A stretch of DNA of 23,316 nt from Methanobacterium sp. UBA353 (GCA_002496805.1 DALO01000010.1:53726-77041); one strand, 5' to 3'. Shown: positions 16,010 through 23,291, counted from the first letter of the stretch. The notes: a model not told the origin generated them from the letters alone. Made by a program: numbers and translations.

Positions 16010-16684
16010 ATGCTGGATTTTGGTTTGACTGATAGTGAAGACATGGAAGATTATGAAACTAAATTTTTAACTGAACTACAACCTGGAGATGAAATAACCG
16101 GCAAAATTATTATTGGCGAATTCAAAACAGTTCCCATGGGCAAAAGAGAAGTAGCTGAATTCTACATAATAATAACCGACCTTAAAAATCGTGCTAAGTG
16201 GGTATGTGAATTTATCACTCCTTATTATCCTGAAACGGATAATATTTATGGGGAAAATGGCGGTGTCTTCTACAACTTAATTGACAGCCTGAATCACGTG
16301 GTGAATAAAACCCCACTAAACTGGCAAGAGAATTACTCTGTTAATTTCAGCAAATTCCGGAAAACCGTGAACGAATCCATAAGTAGTGTCACTATAAAAG
16401 CTTTGCAATCGGATAATCCCGATGCAAAAACTGTAAACTTACAAGTGATAGATGTTATCATTATCACTGACCCTGAAACCGATCCTCCTATATCCATTTA
16501 TGATCTGGCAGAAGAGGATCCCATAATCCTCATGGCCTATGCTGGTCTGAGAAATAAAGGTGACCGGATAACTGTTAAAAACATTACTTTTGAATTAAAA
16601 GGACTATATGATGATAAAAATATCACTAAATATGCTTACCAAACTGCTTTAAAAGAACTAAAAAAAGTTAAAGATAGGGATTAA
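16010..16684 (+). CDS. Soluble protein of unknown function with possible OB-like N-terminal half
   Basis: This 224-residue acidic protein starts MLDFGLTDSEDMEDY. Residues about 20-140 alternate strands in a pattern compatible with an OB-like barrel (LQPGDEITGKIIIGEF ... EFYIIITDLKNRAKWVCEF). Residues 160-222 form a more helical part that ends in a Lys-rich helix. No catalytic motif, cysteine cluster or membrane segment is seen. I chose ATG at 16010 because AGGTG at 15998-16002 lies seven bases upstream; the TTG at 16004 is only one base from that site. It does not resemble its neighbours. Nucleic-acid binding is possible from the fold guess only. Confidence 0.75.
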   Translation: MLDFGLTDSEDMEDYETKFLTELQPGDEITGKIIIGEFKTVPMGKREVAEFYIIITDLKNRAKWVCEFITPYYPETDNIYGENGGVFYNLIDSLNHVVNKTPLNWQENYSVNFSKFRKTVNESISSVTIKALQSDNPDAKTVNLQVIDVIIITDPETDPPISIYDLAEEDPIILMAYAGLRNKGDRITVKNITFELKGLYDDKNITKYAYQTALKELKKVKDRD

Positions 16685-16736
16685 CATTAATATCATAAAT
16701 CATTACCATTTAATTTAAAAGCAAAATTATCTGTAC

Positions 16737-16955
16737 TTATTTTTTCAGGCGAGATTGATTTAATTCCAGTAAATAAATGACCATATCTATGATAAAAACT
16801 GCTGCATGAGAATACATTAAAATGGCGATATAAACAGGAACATTCCCTACTAAACCTATCAAACAATAAAATAGGCTGTTCAAAACAAAATTTAATATCA
16901 AAAAATTTTTTATAACCTTTAATTTTATCCACTTTCTCCATCTAAAATTCCTCAT
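16737..16955 (-). CDS. Small two-helix membrane protein
   Basis: About 72 residues start MRNFRWRKWIKLKVIK, a strongly basic leader, followed by two hydrophobic helices (about 19-36 and 42-61) and a polar tail ending LNQSRLKK. The basic leader and helix pattern look natural. GGAG precedes the ATG by only three bases. A second frame on the same strand (ATG at 16941, stop at 16693) has a better-placed GAGGA site, but its product is Phe/Cys/Ser-rich and looks like a frame-shifted shadow of this hydrophobic protein. I therefore prefer this frame with moderate confidence. Family and role are unknown. It is divergent from the DUF998 gene. Confidence 0.5.
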   Translation of the reverse strand: MRNFRWRKWIKLKVIKNFLILNFVLNSLFYCLIGLVGNVPVYIAILMYSHAAVFIIDMVIYLLELNQSRLKK

Positions 16956-17024
16956 GAACTCCTGCAACTAGTAGATTTAAAAAAAAAATAATAAAACGTA
17001 TTTATTTAATTCCGACGTATAATT

Positions 17025-17036
17025 AATTATAAAATC
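17025..17036 (+). promoter_or_regulatory. TATA box for the DUF998-type gene at 17096
   Basis: AATTATAAAATC lies about 65 bases before the ATG. Transcription would start near 17056, giving a 40-base leader that includes AGGGGA. Confidence 0.4.
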
Positions 17037-17095
17037 ACAAAATGCAACAGATGTATTAAATAGGCTTAAAAAAGGATCTTAGGGGAATTTATTAA

Positions 17096-17728
17096 ATGAA
17101 AATCCAAAGGGGAATTATCTCCCATCAAGGAAGGGATTACTATCAAATTGCAGGCTTATTGTTAATGGTATCATGTATACAATTTTTCATGGCGGTTTTC
17201 CTGGCTGAAACCCAGTATCCTGGCTACAGCACTGCTAAAAATACCTTAAGCTCCCTTGGTGGAACTTTACCTCCGGTGGAGCCTTCTGCTACACTATTCA
17301 ATCTTAGTATATTCTTACTCGGAGTACTGGCCTTGGTGTCTGTTTATTTAATACTGAAAAGTGGTGGTTGCCGACTTTTCTCAACATGCCTATTACTTAC
17401 GGGAATTGGTGCAATGGGAGTGGGTTTGTTTCCTTCTTACTCTCCAGTCGAACATGCCATTTTCACATTCTTAACATTCTTTTTCGGGAGTTTAGCTGTT
17501 CTATTTTCCTACCGCCTGGGTTTGAACATTCACATGGTGATATTATCTACGATAATGGGTCTTGTGCCTTTAAGCATTATAATTGGGACGTTAATCTTCG
17601 GATTTGATAATGTCATAATTAGATATCTTGGTATCGGTGGTGCTGAACGTTTAGTTGCCTATCCACTGGTTATCTATATTGTTGCACTGGGAGGGTACTT
17701 ATCCAACAAAGGTGAAGACAATGTGTAA
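17096..17728 (+). CDS. DUF998-family six-helix membrane protein
   Basis: This 210-residue protein has about six membrane helices. Features of the DUF998 family are visible: a first helix, then the outside loop YPGYSTAKNTLSSLGG, a second helix after an SATLFNLSIF segment, and a GAMGVGLFP motif in the middle, followed by EHAIFTFLTFFFGSLAVLFSY. The length is typical. The biochemical role of the family is not settled. The ATG is preceded by AGGGGA about ten bases upstream and a TATA box at 17025-17036. Its last residues are polar (SNKGEDNV). No neighbour suggests a pathway. Confidence 0.85.
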   Translation: MKIQRGIISHQGRDYYQIAGLLLMVSCIQFFMAVFLAETQYPGYSTAKNTLSSLGGTLPPVEPSATLFNLSIFLLGVLALVSVYLILKSGGCRLFSTCLLLTGIGAMGVGLFPSYSPVEHAIFTFLTFFFGSLAVLFSYRLGLNIHMVILSTIMGLVPLSIIIGTLIFGFDNVIIRYLGIGGAERLVAYPLVIYIVALGGYLSNKGEDNV

Positions 17729-17914
17729 ACAAGAGTCATTGCCAGTTAGCTCTAAACTTATTGGGATTAAAAATGGATATTCAGAGATAGTTACCTCTAA
17801 ATTTATTGGTAGTTGTAAGGCATGACGCATCATGATGATTTTAGAATTTAAAAAAGAAGATAGAATATTATTCATTTCGATCATAGGATCTAATCGATGT
17901 GGGGTGTGTAGCTA

Positions 17915-18445
17915 TTGGAGAAAAATATAATATTCCCAGTTTTTCTAATAATATTCCTGATAGTCACTGTTTCGGGTTGTTTATCCCTGGAAGATGAATA
18001 TGAAAATAGTATTTTAAGTTTTAAGATACCTGAAAACTGGACTGTAGTTGATGTTTCCAGTTTAAACAGCCTTGCAGGGCTAAAACCAGTTGGAACTAAC
18101 ACCATTCTGATTGACATCAGCACCACCGATGCTTCACCACCAGAACTGGTTGATGGCTACATTAAAAAATATTCCCAGAAAGACTCCAATTTTAGGATTC
18201 TGAAAAACGAACCAGTAATAATTGATGGAGAAGAAGGAATCAGACTGGTCTACAGAATTAGCAAAAAAGATGATGAACAACTCAATTCCTCGTATTACGT
18301 TTCATCAGTGGTTGCATTTTCTAAGAACAATTACACTTACATAATCAGTTCTGTTGAAGTTTCAAACAATGATTATATTACCCGAGTGGCGCCGGCTATG
18401 AATAAAGTTATCAGTACCATCAAAATCAAAGAATACTTCAATTAG
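17915..18445 (+). CDS. PsbP-like exported lipoprotein, TTG start
   Basis: The 176-residue precursor has a hydrophobic signal peptide ending TVSGC (lipidated Cys22) and a PsbP-like domain opening with YENSILSFKIPENWTV. It ends KVISTIKIKEYFN. It is a close paralogue of 10752-11279. The start is TTG: there is no ATG that keeps the signal peptide, and GGGGTG lies eight bases upstream. The TPR gene follows after 40 bases on the same strand and may share the transcript. The protein is expected on the outer face of the membrane, with unknown ligand. Confidence 0.83.
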   Translation: MEKNIIFPVFLIIFLIVTVSGCLSLEDEYENSILSFKIPENWTVVDVSSLNSLAGLKPVGTNTILIDISTTDASPPELVDGYIKKYSQKDSNFRILKNEPVIIDGEEGIRLVYRISKKDDEQLNSSYYVSSVVAFSKNNYTYIISSVEVSNNDYITRVAPAMNKVISTIKIKEYFN

Positions 18446-18485
18446 TAAAACATCAATAGTTAATCAAATCAGGGGTGGTGATCTT

Positions 18486-18965
18486 ATGCCTTCAGAAAAT
18501 AAAAAAGCAGGACAATTAAACAATGAGGGAATCTTATTTTATAATAACGGCCAGTTTGAAGAGGCGTTTAAACGTTATGATGAAGCCTTAGAAGCGGATC
18601 CTAATTTTTTAGAAGCGTGGAATAATAAAGGTAATGTTTTAAGGGCTCTTGGTAGGTATGAAGAGGCATTGGATGCTTTTGATCAAGGAATATCAATTGA
18701 TCCGAAAGATCCTAACCCCTGGGCAAATAAAGGAGCAGTCTACTATGAACTTCAGATGTTTACCGAATCTATTGAATGCTTTGACCATGCACTTGAAAAT
18801 GATCCAGAAAATAAGGTAGCCCTAAGCAATAAAGGAGCAGCTTTAGGTAACTTAGGAAAACATCAAGAAGCACTGGAGTGTTTTGAAGAAACTCTAAAGA
18901 TCGATCCTGAGGATATTAATGCTCAAACTAATAAAAAAATCCTTTTAGATTTTCTAGACAAGTAA
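18486..18965 (+). CDS. TPR-repeat protein
   Basis: This 159-residue soluble protein is four tetratricopeptide repeats in a row (from about residue 9, one every 34 residues), with the hallmark pattern W/L-x-x-K-G-x-x-x-x-x-L-G-x-x-x-E-A-L-x-x-F-x-x-A-L-x-x-D-P. Examples are AWNNKGNVLRALGRYEEALD and ALSNKGAALGNLGKHQEALE. TPRs bind other proteins, so this is a scaffold or chaperone-like adaptor. GGTGGTGAT lies a few bases before the ATG. The preceding lipoprotein gene is 40 bases away on the same strand. The protein has no signal peptide, so it would act in the cytoplasm. Partner unknown. Confidence 0.92.
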   Translation: MPSENKKAGQLNNEGILFYNNGQFEEAFKRYDEALEADPNFLEAWNNKGNVLRALGRYEEALDAFDQGISIDPKDPNPWANKGAVYYELQMFTESIECFDHALENDPENKVALSNKGAALGNLGKHQEALECFEETLKIDPEDINAQTNKKILLDFLDK

Positions 18966-19031
18966 AATTACAATTTAAAGTTAATGACAAATATGTTAGA
19001 ACCAACAGATCCCATTTCAAATTTACCCTAT

Positions 19032-20693
19032 TCAGTGATAAATTCGCGGGTTGTACTCTAATTCCTTGAAAACTATTTTATAAACTGTTCCTTTGTCATG
19101 GGAAATCTTCAATGAGCCATCTAATTGTTTTACCAGTACATCAACCAAATTTAAACCTAAATTAGTTTTGCCTTGCATTAAAGACCCGGTAACAAAACCC
19201 TCACCACCTTTAAAGGCAATATTTAATAGGTATTGGTCACTTTCTTTATGCATTCTGATGATGATCTTACTACCTGTATCTGGCATGAAGGAGTGTTTTA
19301 GAAAGTTAAAAACCAGTTCATTTAATATAAGCCCGCAGGGTACGGAAGTTTCGATGTTAAGTTCTATTTCCTCAACATCAAGTTCATAACTAATTTGTGA
19401 GGAATTATAATCTGAACTATAAATTAAACTATCTAATAAAGTTTCTAAGTAATCAGAAAAGTTAATTGAACTAATATTATCCGATTCATATAGTTTTTCG
19501 TGTATCAGGGCCATTGATCTTATTTGATATTGGTTTTCCATGAACAGTTCCTGATCATGGTCATCCACCAGATTTTGCGATTGTAAACTTAACAGGCTCA
19601 GAATAACTTGTAGATTGTTCTTCACCCTATGGTGTATTTCTCTTAATAAAAACTCTTTTTCTTTTAATGATTTTTTCAACATTTTTTTTGCTATTTCTTG
19701 TTCTTTTTTAGCTTTATTAGCATCGTTGAATAAGATTATCTGCCGGAGAACTACCAGGATAATAATAACCCCTACACCCCATATTAATGCAGCATCAGGT
19801 TTAGTAATGATTAATAGTCCATATGACCCTAAAACTAGTACCAATGGTAAAAATGAAATCCAGTCATGATTATCAGGGTGATTAATCCTATAACAATAAA
19901 TTTTCTCCCTTAAATCAAGGTTCACCTTATTTGAAATTGAAGCTGCCGCCAATATTAGAAATATGGAGTTTGTAGCAAACAGGGCACTGAATAGCCATTT
20001 ATATATTAAAGTTGGGGTTACAACGTGATAAGAATATACCATATCTCCTAATATCTGAAAAAAGAAACCTACCACAATTAATATTAAGGGCAAGTCATGA
20101 ATTTTCTTGTTTTCATTAAATAACAGGGTTTGTATAATAATTAGTAAAATTAGATTCAGGAATAAATAGAAAAGAGATATTACCATTGATAAAGAGTCTG
20201 GTTGGCTGGACATTATTGAAGGCCAGATGAAAAGAAACCATACCATGAATAACAATGATGCTGTAACGATATTGGCATCTAACAATTCTTTAAACCTTAT
20301 TTTTAAAGGTCTTTTATTGAGTAATAACATTCCCAGAATGAAAAAAGGGTAACAAAAGAAAAACAAGTTATTGGCAACAAAATAATATTGCAATTTGTTA
20401 GCTATTACCTCAAAAAAGAAATAAAACAAATTGGAACAAAAATATAATCCAATTCCTACGGTGAATATTAATAAGGGTTTGAAAATTTTCTGATTATTTT
20501 TAAAAGACCATATCGAGGCATAAATATAGAAACTCAAACCTATTAAACTTGTAATTGTTGTTAAAATGTTCATATAAGGGGATGCCAGGGGAGTGTTCCA
20601 AAATAAGAAAGGGATGAGTGCTAATATTAAAATAGAAGATATTGCCACTGTTAGCAATAACCTGAAATCTTTTAAGGATGCAATTTTTAACAT
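19032..20693 (-). CDS. Membrane-bound HisKA_2 histidine kinase with degenerate ATP-binding site (probable pseudokinase)
   Basis: This protein of about 553 residues has ten membrane helices in the first 325 residues (an unrecognised sensor region) and a short coiled linker rich in Lys. The HisKA_2 segment EIHHRVKNNLQ (about 352) keeps the phospho-acceptor His. In the HATPase domain the N box (NELVFNFLKHSF) and G2-like box (NLGLNLV) are kept, but the G1 box reads FKGGEGFV where the two sibling kinases have SDNGIGIP or GDNGIGFP. The adenine-binding Asp is Lys495 (AAA at 19209-19211). Activity is therefore doubtful. The frame opens at a TTG (20708), but ATG at 20693 is preferred because GTGGT lies upstream. 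It shares a divergent promoter region with 20846-21523. Confidence 0.9.
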   Translation of the reverse strand: MLKIASLKDFRLLLTVAISSILILALIPFLFWNTPLASPYMNILTTITSLIGLSFYIYASIWSFKNNQKIFKPLLIFTVGIGLYFCSNLFYFFFEVIANKLQYYFVANNLFFFCYPFFILGMLLLNKRPLKIRFKELLDANIVTASLLFMVWFLFIWPSIMSSQPDSLSMVISLFYLFLNLILLIIIQTLLFNENKKIHDLPLILIVVGFFFQILGDMVYSYHVVTPTLIYKWLFSALFATNSIFLILAAASISNKVNLDLREKIYCYRINHPDNHDWISFLPLVLVLGSYGLLIITKPDAALIWGVGVIIILVVLRQIILFNDANKAKKEQEIAKKMLKKSLKEKEFLLREIHHRVKNNLQVILSLLSLQSQNLVDDHDQELFMENQYQIRSMALIHEKLYESDNISSINFSDYLETLLDSLIYSSDYNSSQISYELDVEEIELNIETSVPCGLILNELVFNFLKHSFMPDTGSKIIIRMHKESDQYLLNIAFKGGEGFVTGSLMQGKTNLGLNLVDVLVKQLDGSLKISHDKGTVYKIVFKELEYNPRIYH

Positions 20694-20773
20694 TTTACCA
20701 CAAACCAATGATAAATAGTAATAGTTAAATTTCTCACTAAAGGCATTTTTGTTACAAGTTATTAATCAAATTT

Positions 20774-20790
20774 ATTATTATATAAAAATA
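20774..20790. promoter_or_regulatory. Divergent TATA region for the membrane kinase (-) and zinc-ribbon gene (+)
   Basis: ATTATTATATAAAAATA gives a TATA element on both strands. It lies about 62 bases before the plus-strand ATG at 20846 and about 90 bases before the minus-strand ATG at 20693. Confidence 0.45.
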
Positions 20791-20845
20791 GTTGCAGCTC
20801 TAGTTAGAACCCTTGAGTTAGTTATGATATTGGAGGATATATGAT

Positions 20846-21523
20846 ATGGAAGATTCCAGCATAATTTGTACCAAATGCAATGCCAAAATTAAATCAGACT
20901 CCCATTTTTGCACAGAATGTGGAAACCCTGTGGATGAAACTCAACCAGATAATGCGAAAATAGAGGGGGTTGATAAAAATGAAGTTCAGAATTCTCTGTT
21001 AAAATCAGAAATTAGATGTCCCCAATGCAATCACCAATTAAATTCTGAAGATGCATTCTGTACTGAGTGTGGTTTTAAAATCGAAATAAGTTCAAACTGC
21101 CCTCAATGCAGTTCACCTATTCCACCGGGAACTAGTTTCTGCACAGAGTGTGGAATCAATATTTACCAATACAAACCTACTACTATCCAAGCAGGGCCTA
21201 AAACTGTTGCAACCTCCCCATCCCTAACTTCTAACACTCCACCTCCAGACCATTCCCTGGAAGAGTTTAAACAAACCGGGAAGGATTTACTGGATGATGT
21301 GGAGAAAACTGGCAGAGAGCTGATGAAAGATCTGGATAATTTCTTAGGTAAATCCACTAAACGCTCATCTAAAACTATTAAACCAGCACGAAAGGACCAA
21401 AAATTCCTAGTTTGTGACCAGTGCGGAGGATATTATCAATTGCAAACTGGTGAATCAGCAGATGATTTTTCTAATGAATGTGATTGTGGTGGGCACTTGC
21501 TGGTTAAAAATAAACCTCCATGA
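20846..21523 (+). CDS. Multi-zinc-ribbon protein with a C-terminal FLVC module
   Basis: This 225-residue protein has three tandem zinc ribbons (Cys8/11/22/25, Cys58/61/72/75, Cys85/88/99/102). Next comes a Pro/Ser/Thr-rich linker, an amphipathic acidic helix (about 133-165, DLLDDVEKTGRELMKDLDNF) and a basic segment. The last 38 residues form the shared module FLVCDQCGGYYQL ... CDCGG. There is no membrane segment. The layout matches 7320-8081, but with one ribbon fewer and an added acidic helix. GGAGG nine bases before the ATG fixes the start. Being divergently transcribed from the membrane kinase, it may be co-regulated with it; a direct link is only inference. Confidence 0.87.
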   Translation: MEDSSIICTKCNAKIKSDSHFCTECGNPVDETQPDNAKIEGVDKNEVQNSLLKSEIRCPQCNHQLNSEDAFCTECGFKIEISSNCPQCSSPIPPGTSFCTECGINIYQYKPTTIQAGPKTVATSPSLTSNTPPPDHSLEEFKQTGKDLLDDVEKTGRELMKDLDNFLGKSTKRSSKTIKPARKDQKFLVCDQCGGYYQLQTGESADDFSNECDCGGHLLVKNKPP

Positions 21524-21850
21524 AATGTTTTATATCTTTAAATATTTTTGATAAGTCCCTCTAATTTAATTTTTAACTGAAAACTTTTCTAATATTGAAC
21601 CAAGTGATGGGGGGTGGAAGTGTTCGTCTTTTCATACCCCACTTACACACCTTCATTAATTAAATTCATGACATCATAATTGTTATGGTGACGGCCTTTG
21701 GTGTCAAATTTTGTATTGACAAAACGTTTAAAGGTATAGTGTTCCATCATCAGTGATCAGTTTTATTATATCACATCCCTTGACTTGTGCAAAAACTTAT
21801 TATAAATTTAAAAATAATATATTGAATTATTAATTGTAGGAGTCTATCTA
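21524..21850. other. Intergenic region with hairpins, possible small RNA
   Basis: No protein gene is evident. After a TATA-like ATATCTTTAAATATT (21532-21546) comes a relatively GC-rich segment that can form a hairpin at 21613-21651: GGTG/CACC and AAGTG/CACTT around a 17-base loop. A second hairpin, CATCATAA/TTATGGTG with a 3-base loop, lies at 21672-21690. An alternative stem TGGGG (21608-21612) with CCCCA (21637-21641) competes with the first. The promoter of the next gene is at 21800-21809. Confidence 0.25.
21800..21809 (+). promoter_or_regulatory. TATA box for the small protein gene at 21851
   Basis: TTATAAATTT lies about 45 bases before the ATG, placing the transcript start near 21830 and keeping the AGGAG site at 21838-21842 in the leader. 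Confidence 0.45.
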
Positions 21851-22054
21851 ATGTCTGATAATTATCTAGAAAAAGACTTTGAACGGGTCAATAAGAAATT
21901 CAAAGAATTAATGAATGAAGGTGAAATTGAATCTATTGAAAAGAAAATTGAAGATTTAGAAAAAAAATCCCAGTCAAATTCTATTGACCAGATATGGATA
22001 GAGATCTATAATGATGTTCTAGATTTAAAGAAAAGAAAACAAAACGAGATTTGA
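21851..22054 (+). CDS. Small coiled-coil protein of unknown function
   Basis: This 67-residue highly charged protein starts MSDNYLEKDFERVNKKFKEL and is almost entirely Glu/Lys-rich helix with a heptad pattern, typical of a short coiled coil. No cysteine or membrane segment is present. GGAG lies about eight bases before the ATG, and a TATA box is upstream. It converges with the HEPN gene (44 bases between stops). It could be a partner or regulator of a neighbour, but there is no direct sign. Confidence 0.7.
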   Translation: MSDNYLEKDFERVNKKFKELMNEGEIESIEKKIEDLEKKSQSNSIDQIWIEIYNDVLDLKKRKQNEI

Positions 22055-22066
22055 TAATTTATCAAA
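22050..22066. terminator. Palindrome spanning the stop codon, between convergent genes
   Basis: TTTGATAA (22050-22057) and TTATCAAA (22059-22066) form a perfect 8-bp inverted repeat around one base, covering the TGA stop of the gene at 21851. As a hairpin the inner pairs would open to form a loop. A terminator or operator role is possible. Confidence 0.3.
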
Positions 22067-22098
22067 ATTTAATGCCCATACCTGGTTTAGTTTTTGAT

Positions 22099-22614
22099 TT
22101 ATATATCTTTATGATGTAATGATTCAGATTTTTCTAATTCCTTTTCACGGAGGGCATTTTTAATAACAGCCTTGGGTAATCGATTGGTCTTTTCTAGGAA
22201 AACTTTTATATTTTTTATGTACACGTGACAGTAACGAATGGCTTGTTGTATTTCCTGTGGATTGCGAGTGCACTGGAAGTGATGTTGATCCTGGTAGTGG
22301 ATGTCAAACATATAATTTAACATATCCAGACATTCAGTTTTAAGATTTCCTTCATCGCAGTATTTTTCCAAATAGTCCAATAAATAATGGGATTCTGTTT
22401 CAAGAATACCATCCCTAAGTGTTACTGCTCTTGTAGCGTGAAGGAATGCAAAGTAGACAGAAATTCTAGTAGAACGATGATAACCATTTTCAAAAGTTAA
22501 TTCAGCTTCTTTCAGCCATATTTTAGCTTCTTTAAGAGACAATGCACTTTTTAGGGGTGAAGGTTCCACTTTTTTTAGATGACCTTGATAATACAAATCT
22601 TCAATTCTGTCCAA
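22099..22614 (-). CDS. HEPN/UPF0332-type helical protein, TTG start
   Basis: This 171-residue helical protein fits the HEPN fold: SLKEAKIWLKEAELTFEN, a YHRSTRISVYFAFLHATRAV helix close to the UPF0332 signature (x-R-x-YYAMFHAARAL), and a SHYLLDYL segment. Many HEPN proteins are RNases in toxin systems with a nucleotidyltransferase partner. Here the classic R-x4-6-H active site is not evident and no nucleotidyltransferase gene is adjacent. The C-terminal 70 residues contain many His and Gln residues (HYQDQHHFQC). TTG is used as start: GGTGA lies six bases upstream at 22621-22625 and no ATG fits the conserved N-terminus. The catalytic role is uncertain. Confidence 0.7.
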   Translation of the reverse strand: MDRIEDLYYQGHLKKVEPSPLKSALSLKEAKIWLKEAELTFENGYHRSTRISVYFAFLHATRAVTLRDGILETESHYLLDYLEKYCDEGNLKTECLDMLNYMFDIHYQDQHHFQCTRNPQEIQQAIRYCHVYIKNIKVFLEKTNRLPKAVIKNALREKELEKSESLHHKDI

Positions 22615-22841
22615 ATATAATCACCACTCTCTAAAAGATATTCTAAAATTATTAATTTTATTTTATATAAACATGCTTAGGATAATAATATAATATAAAA
22701 GTTGTTCAAGGATAATATTAAACTTTTTCATTGTGACTACTTAAAATTTTACAATATTGAACATATACTTATGAACTGAAACTATTTAATACCCTTTAAA
22801 AACGTGTGTACACCCATATAAACGTATGATAAGATTGTTAA
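22615..22841. other. AT-rich intergenic region
   Basis: Between the HEPN gene start and the end of the lipoprotein gene. It holds a GTGTACAC palindrome at 22806-22813 and AT-rich sequence that should contain the HEPN promoter. I see no gene or structured RNA. Confidence 0.5.
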
Positions 22842-23291
22842 CTAGGTTACTTTTTTAATTACAATGGTGTCTGCGATTTTTTGATAGGCATCTCGGTGTT
22901 TGCGAGCATCAAAGTTCAAGATCAAAGTTTTAGTGTTGATGTAGTCCGCTGATAGAAAAACGTAACTGCATACTTGCAGACCATCTTCAATTTTAATTCC
23001 GGGTTTATCTGCGATATTGATTCTTTTTGCCCTGGTAAAACATGATAAATCTGTTCTGTTACTTTGATAATAGAATACTTCACCTACCATGTTTTCAATT
23101 GATGTGTTGGTATTATTGTATAATTCCAACCTGCAGTGTGTGCTGTTTGAGTTGTCTAACACTACTAATTGTGAGGGGTATTGGAATTTTACCCACTGAT
23201 TTTCGAAATGTCCCCCTGTACTGGTATTAGAATTAGCGTCAGTTCCCATGATGTCAGCGCATCCACTGATAGTTACTGATGATATTATCAA
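22842..23291 (-). CDS. PsbP-like lipoprotein with short or broken 5' end
   Basis: The frame encodes 149 residues with a lipobox (TISGC) and a domain opening HFENQWVKFQYPSQLVV, close to the PsbP-like lipoproteins at 10185, 10752 and 17915. It ends TIVIKKVT. The only start before the lipobox in this frame is TTG at 23291, giving a signal peptide of ten residues before the cysteine, against 19 to 23 in its relatives. The codon before it is TGA, and no ribosome binding site is seen. The missing half of the signal peptide may lie in another frame beyond a one-base slip, or the gene may be decaying. The right window edge is only 25 bases away, so this cannot be settled here. C-terminal residues look intact. 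Confidence 0.6.
   Translation of the reverse strand: MIISSVTISGCADIMGTDANSNTSTGGHFENQWVKFQYPSQLVVLDNSNSTHCRLELYNNTNTSIENMVGEVFYYQSNRTDLSCFTRAKRINIADKPGIKIEDGLQVCSYVFLSADYINTKTLILNFDARKHRDAYQKIADTIVIKKVT

Noticed and set aside
17699..17884. Minus-strand frame of 61 codons between 17728 and 17915
   Set aside because: No ribosome binding site, overlaps the end of the DUF998 gene, and shows no recognisable feature.
4379..21523. A single operon or defence island made of all zinc-ribbon genes
   Set aside because: The genes alternate strands, most have their own TATA box and terminator, and no nuclease, helicase or other effector is present.
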